A stretch of DNA of 64,000 bases from Amphibalanus amphitrite (Eukaryota; Arthropoda; Thecostraca; Balanomorpha; Balanidae). The notes under the pieces are model-generated. The model saw nothing but the letters and a program-made list of their open reading frames with translations. It was not told the DNA's origin and searched no databases. A program made the translations under genes and the position numbers. The stretch is from contig NW_024881586.1 in assembly GCF_019059575.1 (NCBI RefSeq), positions 806,001-870,000 on the forward strand. The letters are read 5' to 3'. Within the stretch, counting starts at the first letter, position 1; the number at the start of each line of letters is the position of its first letter. Below are positions 34,295 through 46,507 of this stretch, one piece after another.

Positions 34295-34457
34295 GGGCCC
34301 TGTTCCACCTGTTTCACGGCCGATAGCAGCACGCTGCTATCACACGTGTCAAATTGGGCTTCCATGGAGACGTCAGCAAACTCCTATCACTGCCACAATC
34401 TGTGACATCAGCTCTTGAAATGCGATAGCAGCGGTGTAGCAGCGTCCAGTGAAACAC
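34295..34457. mobile_element. MITE with GGGCCCTGTTTCA ends, copy 2 (shorter)
   Basis: It shares GATAGCAGCACGCTGCTATC and then CACACGTGTCAAATTGGG with the copy at 31225. The right end is CCAGTGAAACACC, degraded. Confidence 0.65.
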
Positions 34458-34580
34458 CGTCTGCGCTCCGGTTGCTGCCCTGGCGATCCCTGAGATGAGA
34501 CTACGTCATGACCATATGTGATGACTAAGGAGGAAAGGAAAAAATAGGGGGCTGCCGTTGATATGCACCGAAGCGGTGGC

Positions 34581-34750
34581 AGTAGCGGCGGAACACCTTC
34601 AATTAAGGGGGGGGGGGGGCACTGCCGACTTTTGATCCCATTCTAATCTTTCCATGCAGCGCCCATAGGGCTAATGTTAAAATGCCAAAATCAAAGGGGG
34701 GCCCGGTGCCCCAGTCCGGTGCCCTTCCCGTTCTGCCGCCTATGAGCGGT
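34581..34750. repeat. Dispersed repeat, copy 1
   Basis: It starts with GCGGAACACCTTCAATTA, a G run, then GCACTGCCGACTTTTGATCC, and closely matches 40333-40485. It is of unknown class. Confidence 0.85.
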
Positions 34751-36646
34751 GGAGAGCTTAGCTCGGCTGTCCCTCTGGGACGAAGCGGAACTGAACATCC
34801 CGGCGCGATGGGGGAAGGGGTCCCCCCCCTCCGGGTCACCCGGCGGCCACTGAAACGCACTGTCTGATCCAAAAAGGATGTCAGTTGGACGCCGCGGATG
34901 GGGGCATAGGTACAGGTCTCGCGGGTTTTAAGCGTAGGTTTTGCCTTTCCGGCTATATCTTTTTCGTCTTCAGCTTTGTAGGCTTGAAGATGTAACCAAT
35001 TTATTCGTATACCTCCCTTTCATGATCATGGAAAAAGGTTTGATCGTATGCCGGCTAGTTTCGGAGAAATTAAAAGAAAACCTCAAAATTCGCCGTTTGG
35101 GGCATTCTGACCGCGGCTTCCCTGCAGTCGCCTATGACTACAGTGGCGCCACCCGACGAGTAGGACGATGAATCACAGAGGCATGAATGAATCCAGCGCG
35201 TGGTGAACGGTGGATAGAGGCGGGACTCGGCAGAGGCTATCACTGCGGCCCGCGCAGGGCGTCCTTGGACAGCGGGCGAGCCTTAGGGCGGTGAGGCCAG
35301 AGGTCACGACAGCCAGGCTCTGTTTGGCATGAAGGGAGGGGAGGCGCTCGCCTCAGCCAACTCAGCCGGTTTGGTGGTAGTGGTAGTGGTGTTGGGGGGG
35401 GGGGGGGCGGCAGGCGAGAGGGGCTAGAGCGAACGGGATAAAATAGAATGGAAATGTCGTGCTATGGTCAACTTACAATATTGTTTACCTTAATAGCATT
35501 TATTAACATTACGAAAGAACCCACCATATTAACCCGCGCCCCGCTGGGGTCTGCGGAGCAACGCGCCCTGCTGGGGGGGGGGGGGGAATTCCCCCCTCCC
35601 CTAACATCTCGAAAACCACGCAACATAGCGACAAGCGGCAAACGGTGTTGGATAGCTCCATCATAGAACTAACTACCTTGTGACCCAATTTGGTTGACCT
35701 AGGTCAAACCGATGACGTCACAGGTCAGGTCAAATGTCGATTTTTCACCGTTTACAGGCATTTCAAGAAATGCGTTGTAAAATTGATTTAACCCTCGCGG
35801 GCCCGGGGGGGGCGTTTTTCGCCCCCCCCCCCTGGCGAATATTTGCGATAGCTCCCGAACGCTTAGGGATAGGAAAGCGAAACTTTCAGTACATTTTCTC
35901 CTATCAATTTGACATCTTCTGAAGTAAAAAAGTTGGACCTAGCCCCCTTGATGAAGTCACAAGGTCCATTTTTCTAGACCCCTGCACGGCAAACTTCGGC
36001 GTCACAGACGCAAACTTCAAATAGCTGCTAAAAATAGAGTTTTAGAGATAAAGACAAATAATGAGCACGGTTGTGTAGCGTTTGACCTAGAGAAAAATAG
36101 AAAAATAGTTTTGGTGACCTGAGGTCAGAGGTCAGGTCAACGACCCCGAAATGTGGTTTTAGTTTTTCGCAAATAACTTCGACAAAAATGGTCCTAGAGC
36201 TATGGCAGTGGTACCCCAGCTAACAGGAAACGTTACTACAACGTTGTCACAACGTCGTGTTTCGGTAAGTTGCGAAATTACGTTTTAATTACGTTGTAGC
36301 AACGTTCTGAACGTTGTGAAGCCATGGTTTGGTCCGAAAGTCGTGGTAAAACGTCGTGACAACGTTTTATTGGTACGTTGCAGCAACCGCGCACTTGCAG
36401 CATTATATTTTGATAATGCATGGTGACATATATGGCCATATAATGCATTTCCTTTGACTTTCAATGCGCATATTCAGTTTTCATCGTTAAATTTCACATA
36501 TTTTAACACTTGGACTGTTCACGTTGTCAGCTGGTGGTCGCCAACACGTTGTTAAAACGGTTTTTCACAACCTTGACATTATAGGTACTGAATAATTAGC
36601 GGTGTTTTTACCAGTAAATTCTGATACCTTTCTCTCTCTATCTCTC

Positions 36647-36649
<3 letters not shown>

Positions 36650-36729
<80 letters not shown>

Positions 36730-36743
36730 TACATTATACATAT

Positions 36744-36802
<59 letters not shown>
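36650..36802. repeat. (TA)n microsatellite
   Basis: Two long TA runs are separated by ATACATATATACATTATACA-like units. A further TA run lies at 37605-37650. Confidence 0.95.
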
Positions 36803-36804
<2 letters not shown>

Positions 36805-36810
36805 TACATA

Positions 36811-37602
36811 CAGGGTGTTTCACAATAAACGTTACTTTTGATAAGCTTTTAAAATGACCTCAGCTATTCGTATGCCCATAAATTCCATATTCATTTTGTT
36901 GCAATTTCTTTCGGGTTTTTTATCCTTACAAAAACTATGACGAATCATCAACTGCATTCTTTATGTACGTGCAATGTCCACACCATCAAAACAGGTCAAT
37001 TCGCTGTTAAGCTTCAGGGTCCTTCACAATGAATGTTGCTTTTCAAACGACGATGTTTCAGTGACATGTATTACAATATGGCTCATGAGTATTACCACAT
37101 GAGACAGCAGAACAGTAGGACTGATGAACATATAACTTTCAGTTCAGCACCCTTCACGGGTTCTCCACTATGCCACCCTTCCGTCTGACTTTTTCAACCA
37201 GATTCTCTGGGATCGCCGTCCGGCCAGGAGTCGGGGCTGGTCTCGTGTTTCCAGTCTTCTGGAACCTTTCTACTACCCGTTTGAAAGACATTTTTGACGG
37301 AATATCCTTCCTCCTTTTAAATGGCTACCGAAACTCCGTCGCACTGCGGTCAGACTCCGCAAAGCGCCGTAATGCATGACCACCCATACCGCCTCATCAT
37401 CTGTACACGGCGAATTGACCCGTTTTGACGGTGTTGGCATTGCACGTCCATACTGATGGAGCCGTTGACGGTTTGTAGAAAAAAATGTAAGGACTAGAAA
37501 CCGCTACAAATTTGCAGCAAAATGCATATAAAATTTACGCGCTTACGAACAAGTAAGATCTTCATTTAAGCTATTCAAAAGTAACATTTATTGTGAAACA
37601 CC

Positions 37603-37605
<3 letters not shown>
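36811..37605 (-). mobile_element. Deleted Tc1/mariner-type element, HTH remnant
   Basis: The inverted ends CAGGGTGTTTCACAATAAA are flanked by TA. The minus-strand remnant reads DDEAVWVVMHYGALRSLTAV, then MSFKRVVERFQKTGNTRPAP in another frame, like the DUF4817-type helix-turn-helix N-terminus of some Tc1/mariner transposases. The catalytic region is absent. Confidence 0.75.
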
Positions 37606-37652
<47 letters not shown>

Positions 37653-38204
37653 CATGTGTAAATTGCAAAGCGTCATTGGCATGTTTTGCAACATCACAGG
37701 CGGAGCTAGAGGCTTGCAACTATCCCTATGTAAACGCGGCTGTTATCCGCGGCTGCCAGCAAGCCACGCGGGCCGCCACTCAGGCGAACGGTGGCTCGCG
37801 CCCTGACCTCGCCTGAGGGGCCGTGACGTCAGTGTCACCGGCCGGCGTTCAGAGCCAGCCGGCCGAGCCGCAGTCTACGCGGCGCGAGCGAGCGGTGAGG
37901 GCCGGCGGCGGGCGCGGCTGAGATAGCTGGAAGATGAAAGATAGCGCCAGTTGTCTGCGTTTGATGCGATTGTTGCTTTGACTGGTAAGTTAAAGTACCA
38001 TTTACGATTAATTTGACATTTGACATTGACATAATTAGCATTTGCAAGATTGCGCCTTGTAATATCGTGCGGTCTAGGCTATAGTTCATTGTAGCTCTAG
38101 CCTCTAAGGTGTTGACATGTTTGATCTAGCCTGTCTCACTGTTACGGAAAGTGGTGCAGGTATTTTTGTGATTTTTTCATGAATTGAATGTCTGATTTTC
38201 CCTC

Positions 38205-38420
38205 ATGTCTTCCCGCAGACGTCCTGCAACTCGTCAGCGCGCCTTGTGGCAGGCCTACTGTCGGCAATGCGGTAGCGAAGTGGCTGTCCGGAAGCTGCGA
38301 CCGGAACGGGGGGTGCGCATCGACCGTCTAGTCGGGCACTGCCAGCTGCCTAGGGACATCGAGGCCGCAAATGAGCCGGTGCCTAACGGTCCGCCGAGTG
38401 ATCCTCCCAGCGAGGGTTAG
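38205..38420 (+). CDS. Small basic open frame inside a transposon (71 residues), hypothetical
   Basis: It is an open frame of 71 codons with much higher GC than its surroundings. It starts MSSRRRPATRQRALWQAYCR and contains CRQCG and a later GHC, which might be a metal-binding pair, followed by a proline-rich C-terminus. A CpG-rich block and a plausible donor (GACTG|GTAAGT at 37981) lie upstream, so it could be the second exon of a transcript. A good acceptor (CTTCCCGCAG at 38209-38218) falls inside the frame, so the true start may differ. I do not recognise the product. Confidence 0.35.
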   Translation: MSSRRRPATRQRALWQAYCRQCGSEVAVRKLRPERGVRIDRLVGHCQLPRDIEAANEPVPNGPPSDPPSEG

Positions 38421-40332
38421 TGAAGATGTGAACTTCCACCAGTTCTGGCGTGCTAGCGGCTAGCGTCAGACCCGGTAGAACCCAATTCCGTCCCACGCCC
38501 CCATGGGGTCGCCCCTGGGCCCCATGCCCCATCACCGATGCCGCCGCCGTCGTTTTTTTTTTTTTTGTAAATTGACCTGTATGATGTATTGAAATATACA
38601 CTTCTTACATGCCTTTTTTACAAGTCTAGAGAACGGGAAGAGAGCGTCGGAAACACATTCTGAGTATGTTGCGAACACGTTGAGAGGGCGTTGCGAAAAT
38701 GTTTAGGACGTTTACTCAGGGTCGCAGGGACGGCAATACGAAGTAGCGACAACGTGGTGCGCACGTGATAAAAACGTCGCAGAGACGTTGCCAAAGCGTT
38801 CTATACTCCTTGTAGTCACGTTGCGGAAACGTGGTGACAACGTTCCAGAAACACTGTTGGTACGTTACAGAAAACATTTCATAACGTTGGCGGGACGTTG
38901 TAAGAACAATTTTGGGACGTCACGGTCACGTTACAGAAACGTTGTGATGACATTCAAATGCATGGTCGGATGACGTTGTCACGCCGTTGTCTGGAGTCTA
39001 CAAAATTACGTTGTCACAACGATAAATCGGGACGTTGTGGTAACCAGTTGACAACGTTTAAACGACGTTGTAACAACGGCAAATTGTTAGCTGGGACCAT
39101 CGCATTCGCCTTATCAAGCCGCGTCGAATGATATATATTTTGTTCGGAAAAGGTCAAGTTTTATGTTGACCTCATGTGACCTCGAATGACCTCTGGTTGA
39201 CCTTGACACATGAAAGATCGTTTATGATGGATGTGTACCCGCTGATCACGAATCTGGCATCTATTTTCCTCTAAGCCTTCATTTAGAGCTTCTGGATGGC
39301 AAAATTGTCTTGTTTATTATTACTAACTTGAATTAGTGAAATAGCCTCTAGCAGGGATACTCTTCTGTGACCTTGACTTTTGAGCAGCCTTGTATCGTAA
39401 GATGAACCACAAATAGGGAACTGATAAGCCTCAAAACATTTCAAAACATCTTGGAAGTTAGCACGCAAGATGTGCGAAAAAATGCCAAGTTTGAGGTCAA
39501 TTTTGAGCGTGACCTTGACCTTGACCTTTAATTTTGAGCACATTTTCGGAATCCTCAGATTCTCTTCTTTCGTTTGACACCCAATTTTGCCGGTTTGATG
39601 CAGCCTGCCGTCCTCTAGAAGGCTTACTTTGAGATCACTACACATGTGCAGGTTTTTGCCTTTGACCTTAGCCTCTGACCTTGAAAATTGACCTGAGGTC
39701 AAAAATTTTAGGTGCTTTAGAATCGTCTCGTAAGGACCTTTCGTTTGGTATCGCTTTTGTTTCCTTAGCTCCCTTATTTACGGAGTTAGACAGGGGGGGG
39801 GGGGGGGGCGAAAAACGCCCCCCGGGCTGCGGTGGTTGGGATTACCCCCCGGGCCCGGCCGGGTTAACTGCATTTCATTGAAAATCATCGATGGGGAAAT
39901 TTTCGTCTAACACATATTTTGCTAGTTGAGGTCACTGATACCAGGTCAGGTCACAGAGGTCAGGTCACTGAGGGTCACAATATGAAAATATCATGTGATG
40001 CATGTTTTATGGTCCATTTTATATGCCAAATACGACTATGTGGGTCAGGCAGCCTTTGGGGTCAGTTTAGATTATGTTCCGGTGAAGGTCAGGTCAAGGT
40101 CAGGTCAAGGTCAGGTCAAATAAGGTCAAATTTCAAAGTTGATATTTTTGAATAAAATGGTTATCGATTCGATGCAACTCATTAAAAATGAGTTGCATCG
40201 CTAAAAAAAATTCCTACCCCTAAAAAATCCTCCTAATTCAAAAAAATCATCGGATTTCGATTCCTAACTCATTGCTGTACCGTTTAAAATAAACTTTTTC
40301 TTATGAAGGCTGCTTAGTTTTCATTTCATCAG

Positions 40333-40485
40333 TAGCGGCGGAACACCTTCAATTACGGGGGGGGGGGCACTGCCGACTTTTGATCCCATTCTTTCCATGC
40401 AACGCCCATAGGGCTTATGTTAAAATGCCAAAATTAAAGGGGGGTACGGTGCCCCGGTGCCCTCCCCGTTCCGCCGCCTATGCAT
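40333..40485. repeat. Dispersed repeat, copy 2
   Basis: This is the second copy of the repeat at 34581, with the same G run and ATCCCATTCT... segment, slightly shorter. Confidence 0.85.
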
Positions 40486-40571
40486 TTCATCTTGGAAAAA
40501 CGCAAATCTTCGTCGATTTCGGCCACTGCGGGAGTCATTTGACCAAATCCCCCCCCCCCCGTGCTGACACG

Positions 40572-41754
40572 TTAACCCACGCGGGGGCTGGGGTCTCCAG
40601 CCGTACGTACGGGGCTGGGGGGGGGGGGGGGTAAATTTTACCCCCCTGTTATCTCCCGAGCTAATGGTCCGATTTGGAAAATTCAAACGCCAATCGAAAG
40701 ATCTCATCACGAACAACTAAAAACATGTACTTAATTTAAAGTTTGAGGTCAAGTTCAAGGTCAGGTCAAGGGTACAAATTGCAAGTTTCTACAGTATCGG
40801 CCTTGCACCGTAGTTGCCGAAGAATGGAGTCATGGACTGAGACTGATTGCCCAAAACGTGTTCTTAGGCTACCAGGACAATATTCGTTGCATACAATATC
40901 ATTCAGAGGTCAAGGTCAAGGTCAGGTCAGGTCAGGTCAGGTCACCAAAAACAAAATATAGAAAAGGGCATGTGCGACACATGTTTTATGGGTCATTTTA
41001 TTCATAGAATTCAATAGGCACACTCAATAGGTGATATGGACCACATCTGGATGAATTTCAGGTCGAGGTCAGGTCAAGGTCAGGTCAAGTGAGGTCAAAT
41101 TTTGAAATTGGTTGTTAAGGCCTAAAAAGGTGTCTGATGCGGTTTTTCACGGCGAATCGAATGGTGCTATTTTTGTTTCCGTACGAGGTAGGTCTAGAAC
41201 TTCCAAAAAAAATCATTTTTCAAAAAAATTGTTTGTCGTGACGTCATAAAATTTTGAATAACTCCCACATTTTTGAACCGATTCTTCTAAAAATTGGTAT
41301 GTAGGTGCACATGGACCACTTCTCTGACATATACTCCGGTTTTTTCGATACACGCAAAATTTTGGATTCTATAATTATTTTCCAAAAAAAGCCAGTTTTT
41401 TAAATTCGGGCCAAAATCAAAGATTTTCAAAAACCGAGATAGCAATTTGATAGACAAAGTAGAATCATGTTTAACCTTTTTTGTTACGTTTTGATTCCCT
41501 TAAAAATGAAGATGTTAGCAGCGTTTGAAATTTTGCCGTTTTTGAGGCGAAAATGGCGAACATGACGTCACTAAAACGTCATTTTCTCCAAAAAAAAATC
41601 CGAAGGATTTCGCTCAAATTTTCAGGGAACGTGTCAAATTTATGTAAGAAAAGGTACTGAAAGTTTGGCGGCGCTGCGCGCCGCCGTTTTTGAGATATTA
41701 CAAAAATTCGCGAGGCGGGGGGTAAAATTTACCCCCCCCAGCCCCGCGCGGGTT
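40572..41754. mobile_element. TTAA-type MITE, copy 7
   Basis: It has TTAACCCACGCGGGGGCTGG at the left and CCAGCCCCGCGCGGGTT at the right, where TTAA has become TTCC. The palindromes are GTAAATTTTAC / GTAAAATTTAC in G/C runs. The interior closely matches 18390-19340 of copy 4, including the AGGTCA array (40909-40944), but the ends differ. Confidence 0.83.
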
Positions 41755-43564
41755 CCCGGAGACAAAAAAGAGATCTAGCACGTTAGGGGATTTGACTCTC
41801 AAAGGTTCCACCGGTTGTCTTTATGATTTGTACCGTCACCGTGGATGATAAGTCCAAAACAGGGACGACTCTGACATTTGACAAAGGGTTCCTCCTGGAC
41901 CATGGTTCGTAGGCATAGGCCCGATGAGATTTTCATGAGAAAAGCTTCGCAAGCAAATTGCAAAGACTGGACGCTGGTATTTGCTACAAGTCTTGTATGA
42001 AATTGTACAATAGGTATAATATAATTTATATTAGCTGTTTTCACGACGGGCTATCCGGCGAATGCACCTAATTTGACCAAATCTGCACTTAATCTCTTTT
42101 ACAGCAAATATATTCATTTTGGCCGTTTTCACGACGGAATAGCAGGCATCTATTTGATACCAATATAATCCTTTGGTTCCTCAGGAATTTTAGTAGTTCT
42201 TTTTAGTAGGTTTACCAGCTTTCGAATGAATGGCGCGTTAGTTTGCTATTTTTCTATTAAATATCACATCGATTTACTTTATCTAAGGATTTATCACTAA
42301 CATCAACATAAAGCGTAAGCACAATTACAAAATTATGAAATTAGTAAATACTAGTACAATAGTTAAAAAAAGATACTGAGTTGCCACACTACAAAAGATA
42401 TATTCATTTATGGCTCACGACAGACATTTAGAAAGCAGCGCCCTGTTTTATTGCACGCTGCTAGCCGCTTCCATTGGGTTTTGCAGGCCGACGTTATTGG
42501 TTGTTACACGTATGATGTCACGCGACTGGTGGCCTATCACGGCTCTTTAATGATCTCCACTAAATGAATGCAACAATGGCCTTTTAAGTTGATATCTGTG
42601 GCCATCTGTCTATGGAGCGACCAATATGAAAGTTAGATGAATTTACCGGGGTTACATGACTATGAGCAAGCAAATGTGTATCAGGAATGGATTCAGGTGG
42701 AGAATTGCGCTGGACCATGAGTGCTCGAGCGCTCCCAATTCCACGCCGGTTTGGCTTTGGAGCCGAGACAGACGATGCGGGTCAAGGTCACCGCTGGGGT
42801 AACGCTGGATTGGCTGCGCCCGAGCACCCGTAACGCGGCACAATTCTCCATCTATGGATTTTCCTTCGCTCAGCATTGTGATAGGCGTTCGTAATAGCAT
42901 TTACTCTGCTCATGTACCTATCCCGGTTATTTAAAAGAAGTTTTTGTGGGGGAATATCACGGCTTTAGGTACTCGGTGGCCCTATTCACGACTTTCAAAG
43001 AATGCTCCGATAACTAAACACCGCACAGACCTACTGCATTAGTGAATCTGACAGAAGGTCTGTGGAATTACATCCCCCCTCACCACACCCCTAAAAACTC
43101 ATCCAGTGTCCAAAACCACTTTTATCGACTCGCCAAAAAAAACAACATAAAAAACACACACACATACACACACAAAGCATGGGGCATGTCAGCTCTCAGT
43201 TCATTTATCATTGTCTTTACCATGGTTCAATTGCATTGCGCGATTTAAAGCACGTGAGTGCCTATATAGTATATATGTAGAAAATAATATCTACAGCAAA
43301 ACATCCAAAATTACAAAGGCTACAATGCTTAAAAAGTAGGTTCATCAAGGAAGCCCATTTTTACTTGCGTTGTGTTGCCAACCATGCGATTCCAACGCGG
43401 GCTATTCGCAACGTCTGTTAAGGCACGTTAACAACTGACAAGCCGCCACCGCTGCCACTTATTCATAGATGGTTGATATCGCAGCTTGGGCGTCAGCAGC
43501 GCGGCCCACAACGCGTCGGCGCCAGCGCACGCAGCTGTTGGCACTCGGCAGCCGGTGTTGCGAC

Positions 43565-44557
43565 TTAACGGCCGGCCGGCTCCATGAAGGAGAAGCTCTT
43601 GGTGAAGCTTTGTGATCGCCTCATAGCCGCCTTGGATGTCATCTTTCTTGGCAGATCCATCCGTTCAGATGGTACGGTGCAGTCTGGATAAAGGACGAAG
43701 TCCAACGCCGCTAACCCCGCGACCGCCACCCCACAACGTGGCCGCAGACCGAACGGGCGTGAGGGCCGTAAGGGCCACCCGCCATCCGGTAGGTGGCTGA
43801 GCAGCCGGGCGCAGCGGCGCCTGGGCGGCGGCCGCGCTGAGATGAAGTCCCAAACCGCCATGTCGCCATCACCGCCATCACCATTGCTGCAGCTGTTCCC
43901 AACCGCCTCAATCGCCGCCGTTTTGCCAGCAGTCGCGCCGCGGAATGGCAGAAGCTCCAGAGTAGCCTCCAGCGCCCCTCTCCGCACGTGTGCAGGTGCA
44001 CTGCGGCCGCCGGGTCCGACGTCCAGGCAGAACATGATATTTCCATGCTGCTCCGACGGTGGGCTGGTCTTGTTTGGGCGTTCCTCCACTGTGACGTCGG
44101 TCACGCCTGCCCCGGCCAGGGCGCAGAGGCCGACGTGTCACCATCTGGTTGCGGTCCTCAGTCGGGTCGCAACGTGTACCTCTTCCGCAGCGTGGAGCGC
44201 GCTCCCGCTGGGCAGCGATACAGCCAAAAGTAGCATGCGGGCGGCCAGCGCTGCGCCGGACAGCGGACCCATGCCGGGGGTATGCCGGTCTCGGCCATTA
44301 GCGGGGTCGTCGGGGCCGAGGCTGTACATACAGCTGGTGACCGCGTGAGCCGCCAATCGAAGCTCACGGCTTATAAGCTCGACGCGGGCATCACACGCCG
44401 TCCCGATGGGAGCTCCACGACGCCGCCGCGAACTCCAGCGCGGCTCGCAGCGCGAAGACCAGTACGGACGGCCGGGGCAAACGGCGTGCGGGAGTCGCAG
44501 GCGACGTTCTGCGGACAGAAAGGGTTGGGCATAAGCTGGTCGGCAGGACACTCTTGA
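43565..44557 (-). other. GC-rich open-frame cluster of uncertain coding status
   Basis: Long frames overlap on both strands. On the minus strand, a frame starting MGPLSGAALAARMLLLAVSL (near 44278) resembles a signal peptide. Another frame reads EERPNKTSPPSEQHGNIMFC. A good acceptor (CTTTCTGTCCGCAG) precedes 44509. No family is recognised. CpG richness alone can create such frames, so this may be a promoter island or a decayed gene. Confidence 0.3.
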
Positions 44558-45569
44558 GCCGAGCCTTTGATGTAATTACAGATGATCCAGAAGCATGCAC
44601 AAAAATTCATGACACACTATTCTCATTTATGTATTTGCTACATATGATATGATATACCTACCAGCTCATGATCAGTGACGCATTCTGGGCAATATGTTCT
44701 AAAGTGAAGTAACTGAAGTTACAGCTTAAAAGCTTAAAAAAACAGCTTAAAAAAACACACGCACATTCGATAGCTTATGAGAATAACATGCCTTGTGTGC
44801 TTAATGCAGGAAAATATTTTTTTCCACTTTTTTAGAAACAGCAAAAGAGTTGTCAACAAGCCATGTCAACTATCTAAACAATTTTTATGGAAACTGCTCT
44901 AGCTAGCTTAAAGTTCCACAACGTTTCCGGAGCACCGTACCCAAACTCAGTTCATGTTACAAGAAAAAACAGTAATAATGCCTCCTAATTTTGAATGAAA
45001 TATAGGTATGAGTAATTTGATTTGGAAAGCAACAAATTTCCGCACATCTTTTAGCAAAATTAATATTTTCTTCAGCCATCAGGTTACACAAAACTATAGT
45101 AAACTTTATGATCTAGTTTACACAAAACCAAAGCCCCGATTTTAACAAATGTAGATTAAATTTAAACAATTTTAAAAAAATGTATCGTGGAGAAAATGAA
45201 AAGTGTAGATTTGTAAAGCCGGGATATTTCACGGATTAGGCACTTAAAGAAATATCTTCACCTTTCTTTGAGCCACCAGCCTTCACCCAAGTTTTACACG
45301 AATGTAGTGAAGCAGACAATGTGGCAACTCAAAATTGTGATGGTTTGAGATAATTATGACGGTAAAAGAAAAAGCAACACAAGGTTCCTTACCCTCGTTT
45401 TTTTTTCACATGGGTTCAGATGAGGCTTCAACTGTTGTCGACCTGAGGAGCTATAGGGACTTGAGCTTTCCAAAACTCAATTTCTAAGGGCACTAAGCAG
45501 TGTTTGGCTTTCACACGAATGCGATAGTAAGTTATATGAAGTTGACAAAGCAAGCAAAGCAAAGCATGA

Positions 45570-45735
45570 TGCCCCGCGCGTCCGACCGCGACCACGCCCC
45601 GCGTCCGACTCCCGACCGCCGCGTGACCCGAGGCGCCCGGCGGTCACGTGACCTACCGGCCGGGACTGCAAACGGCCTTCACCACCATTCTTGTATGACG
45701 TCATATCCTACTGAGGTGCTGATTGGTCGGAATTA
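45570..45735 (-). promoter_or_regulatory. CpG-rich promoter-like block
   Basis: Read on the minus strand it has CCGACCAATCAGCAC (CCAAT box), TGACGTCAT (CRE), GTCACGTGAC (E-box) and then a GC-rich stretch. It could serve the TBC1D9 5' UTR exon, which must lie upstream of 28626, but no transcript evidence exists. Confidence 0.4.
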
Positions 45736-46507
45736 GATACCTGAAGGTAATTATCTGCCGTAGTTATTTTTGTTTCATTGTTTTGCGTGTTTTCTTATAT
45801 GAAATGTAATTAAAAAATTTGCCATATTTTAATCACCATTAAAACATAACTGAATAGGTATGAAAGAGAACTCGATATATACTTTCCTGTTTTTAAGAAT
45901 TCCGGAATTAGATACCCGAGGGAGCAAGTTGCCACGCTGATTTGATACCTCATAGTCGAAAGGTGGGCTATTAGAACCGAAAATTGCTGTGTTTGTAAAT
46001 AAATAAGTGATTTGAGGGCAAAGAATGCCCGGATTTAAACTTCTAAAATTATTTTGAACATAAAATATTTCAGTTTGAGGGATGTTAAGGCCTCAAAGAG
46101 TAGGTACTTTTTAGGTATCAAATAAGTTCCTCTGCGAAAGTTCCGTCGTGAAAACGGCTTTTATGAACTTATTTCAAGTGTTTTAATCGATGATACTCTC
46201 TGATAATATGACAAAGGAGGCATATAAGCAATTAGTGCAACCCTAGCCGATAGCTTCTAAGAGATACACTGAACCTAATTTGACCAAATCTGCACCTAGT
46301 CTGCACCAAATGTGCACCAAATGTGTACCAGATGGCAGTCGTTAAAACGGCTAGTGGCATCATACCAATCCTACGACTTCCATCATGCAAACCGGAAACC
46401 CTGTCCCGCGGATAGAACGGATTTCGAATCCAATTGGCCCTTGCAATCCGTTACAATTGCATGCCGCACGTTAGTGCCAGTTTGCTTTTTCCGTCATCAC
46501 TTATAAC

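Larger units (their letters stand above)
36215..39095. mobile_element. CAGCTAACA-ended element with ACGTTG arrays
   Basis: The inverted ends are CCCAGCTAACA. Both flanks (36225-36390 and 38640-39080) are dense in ACGTTG/CAACGT repeats. The core holds (TA)n, a nested MITE, a CpG-rich block at 37730-37920 and a small open frame at 38205. No transposase is recognised and the superfamily is undetermined. Confidence 0.72.
35788..39867. mobile_element. TTAA-flanked MITE, copy 6, nested in copy 5
   Basis: The ends are TTAACCCTCGCGGGCCCGGG and CGGGCCCGGCCGGGTTAA. The palindromes are CGTTTTTCG / CGAAAAACG in G/C runs. AGGTCA/TGACCT sites occur at 36110-36145 and 39150-39210. It is itself interrupted by the element at 36215-39095. 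Confidence 0.83.
35529..40182. mobile_element. TTAA-type MITE, copy 5, split by insertion and 3'-truncated
   Basis: The left end is TTAACCCGCGCCCCGCTGGG with a GGAATTCC palindrome. 35600-35787 and 39868-40180 match copy 3 in reverse orientation. It is interrupted by the element at 35788-39867. Homology ends near 40182 and no right terminus is seen. Confidence 0.78.
42121..46159. mobile_element. Possible 4 kb element with GCCGTTTTCACGACGG inverted ends
   Basis: GCCGTTTTCACGACGGAA at 42122 recurs reversed at 46142-46159. TATTTGATACC also recurs reversed near each end. A second, weaker pair of similar ends lies just outside (42032 and 46335), and CCTAATTTGACCAAATCTGC occurs in both flanks in direct orientation. 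The interior includes a GC-rich open-frame cluster and a promoter-like CpG block. No transposase is seen. Confidence 0.45.

Noticed and set aside
36565..36841. Tyr-Ile repeat frames
   Set aside because: Pure (TA)n translation.
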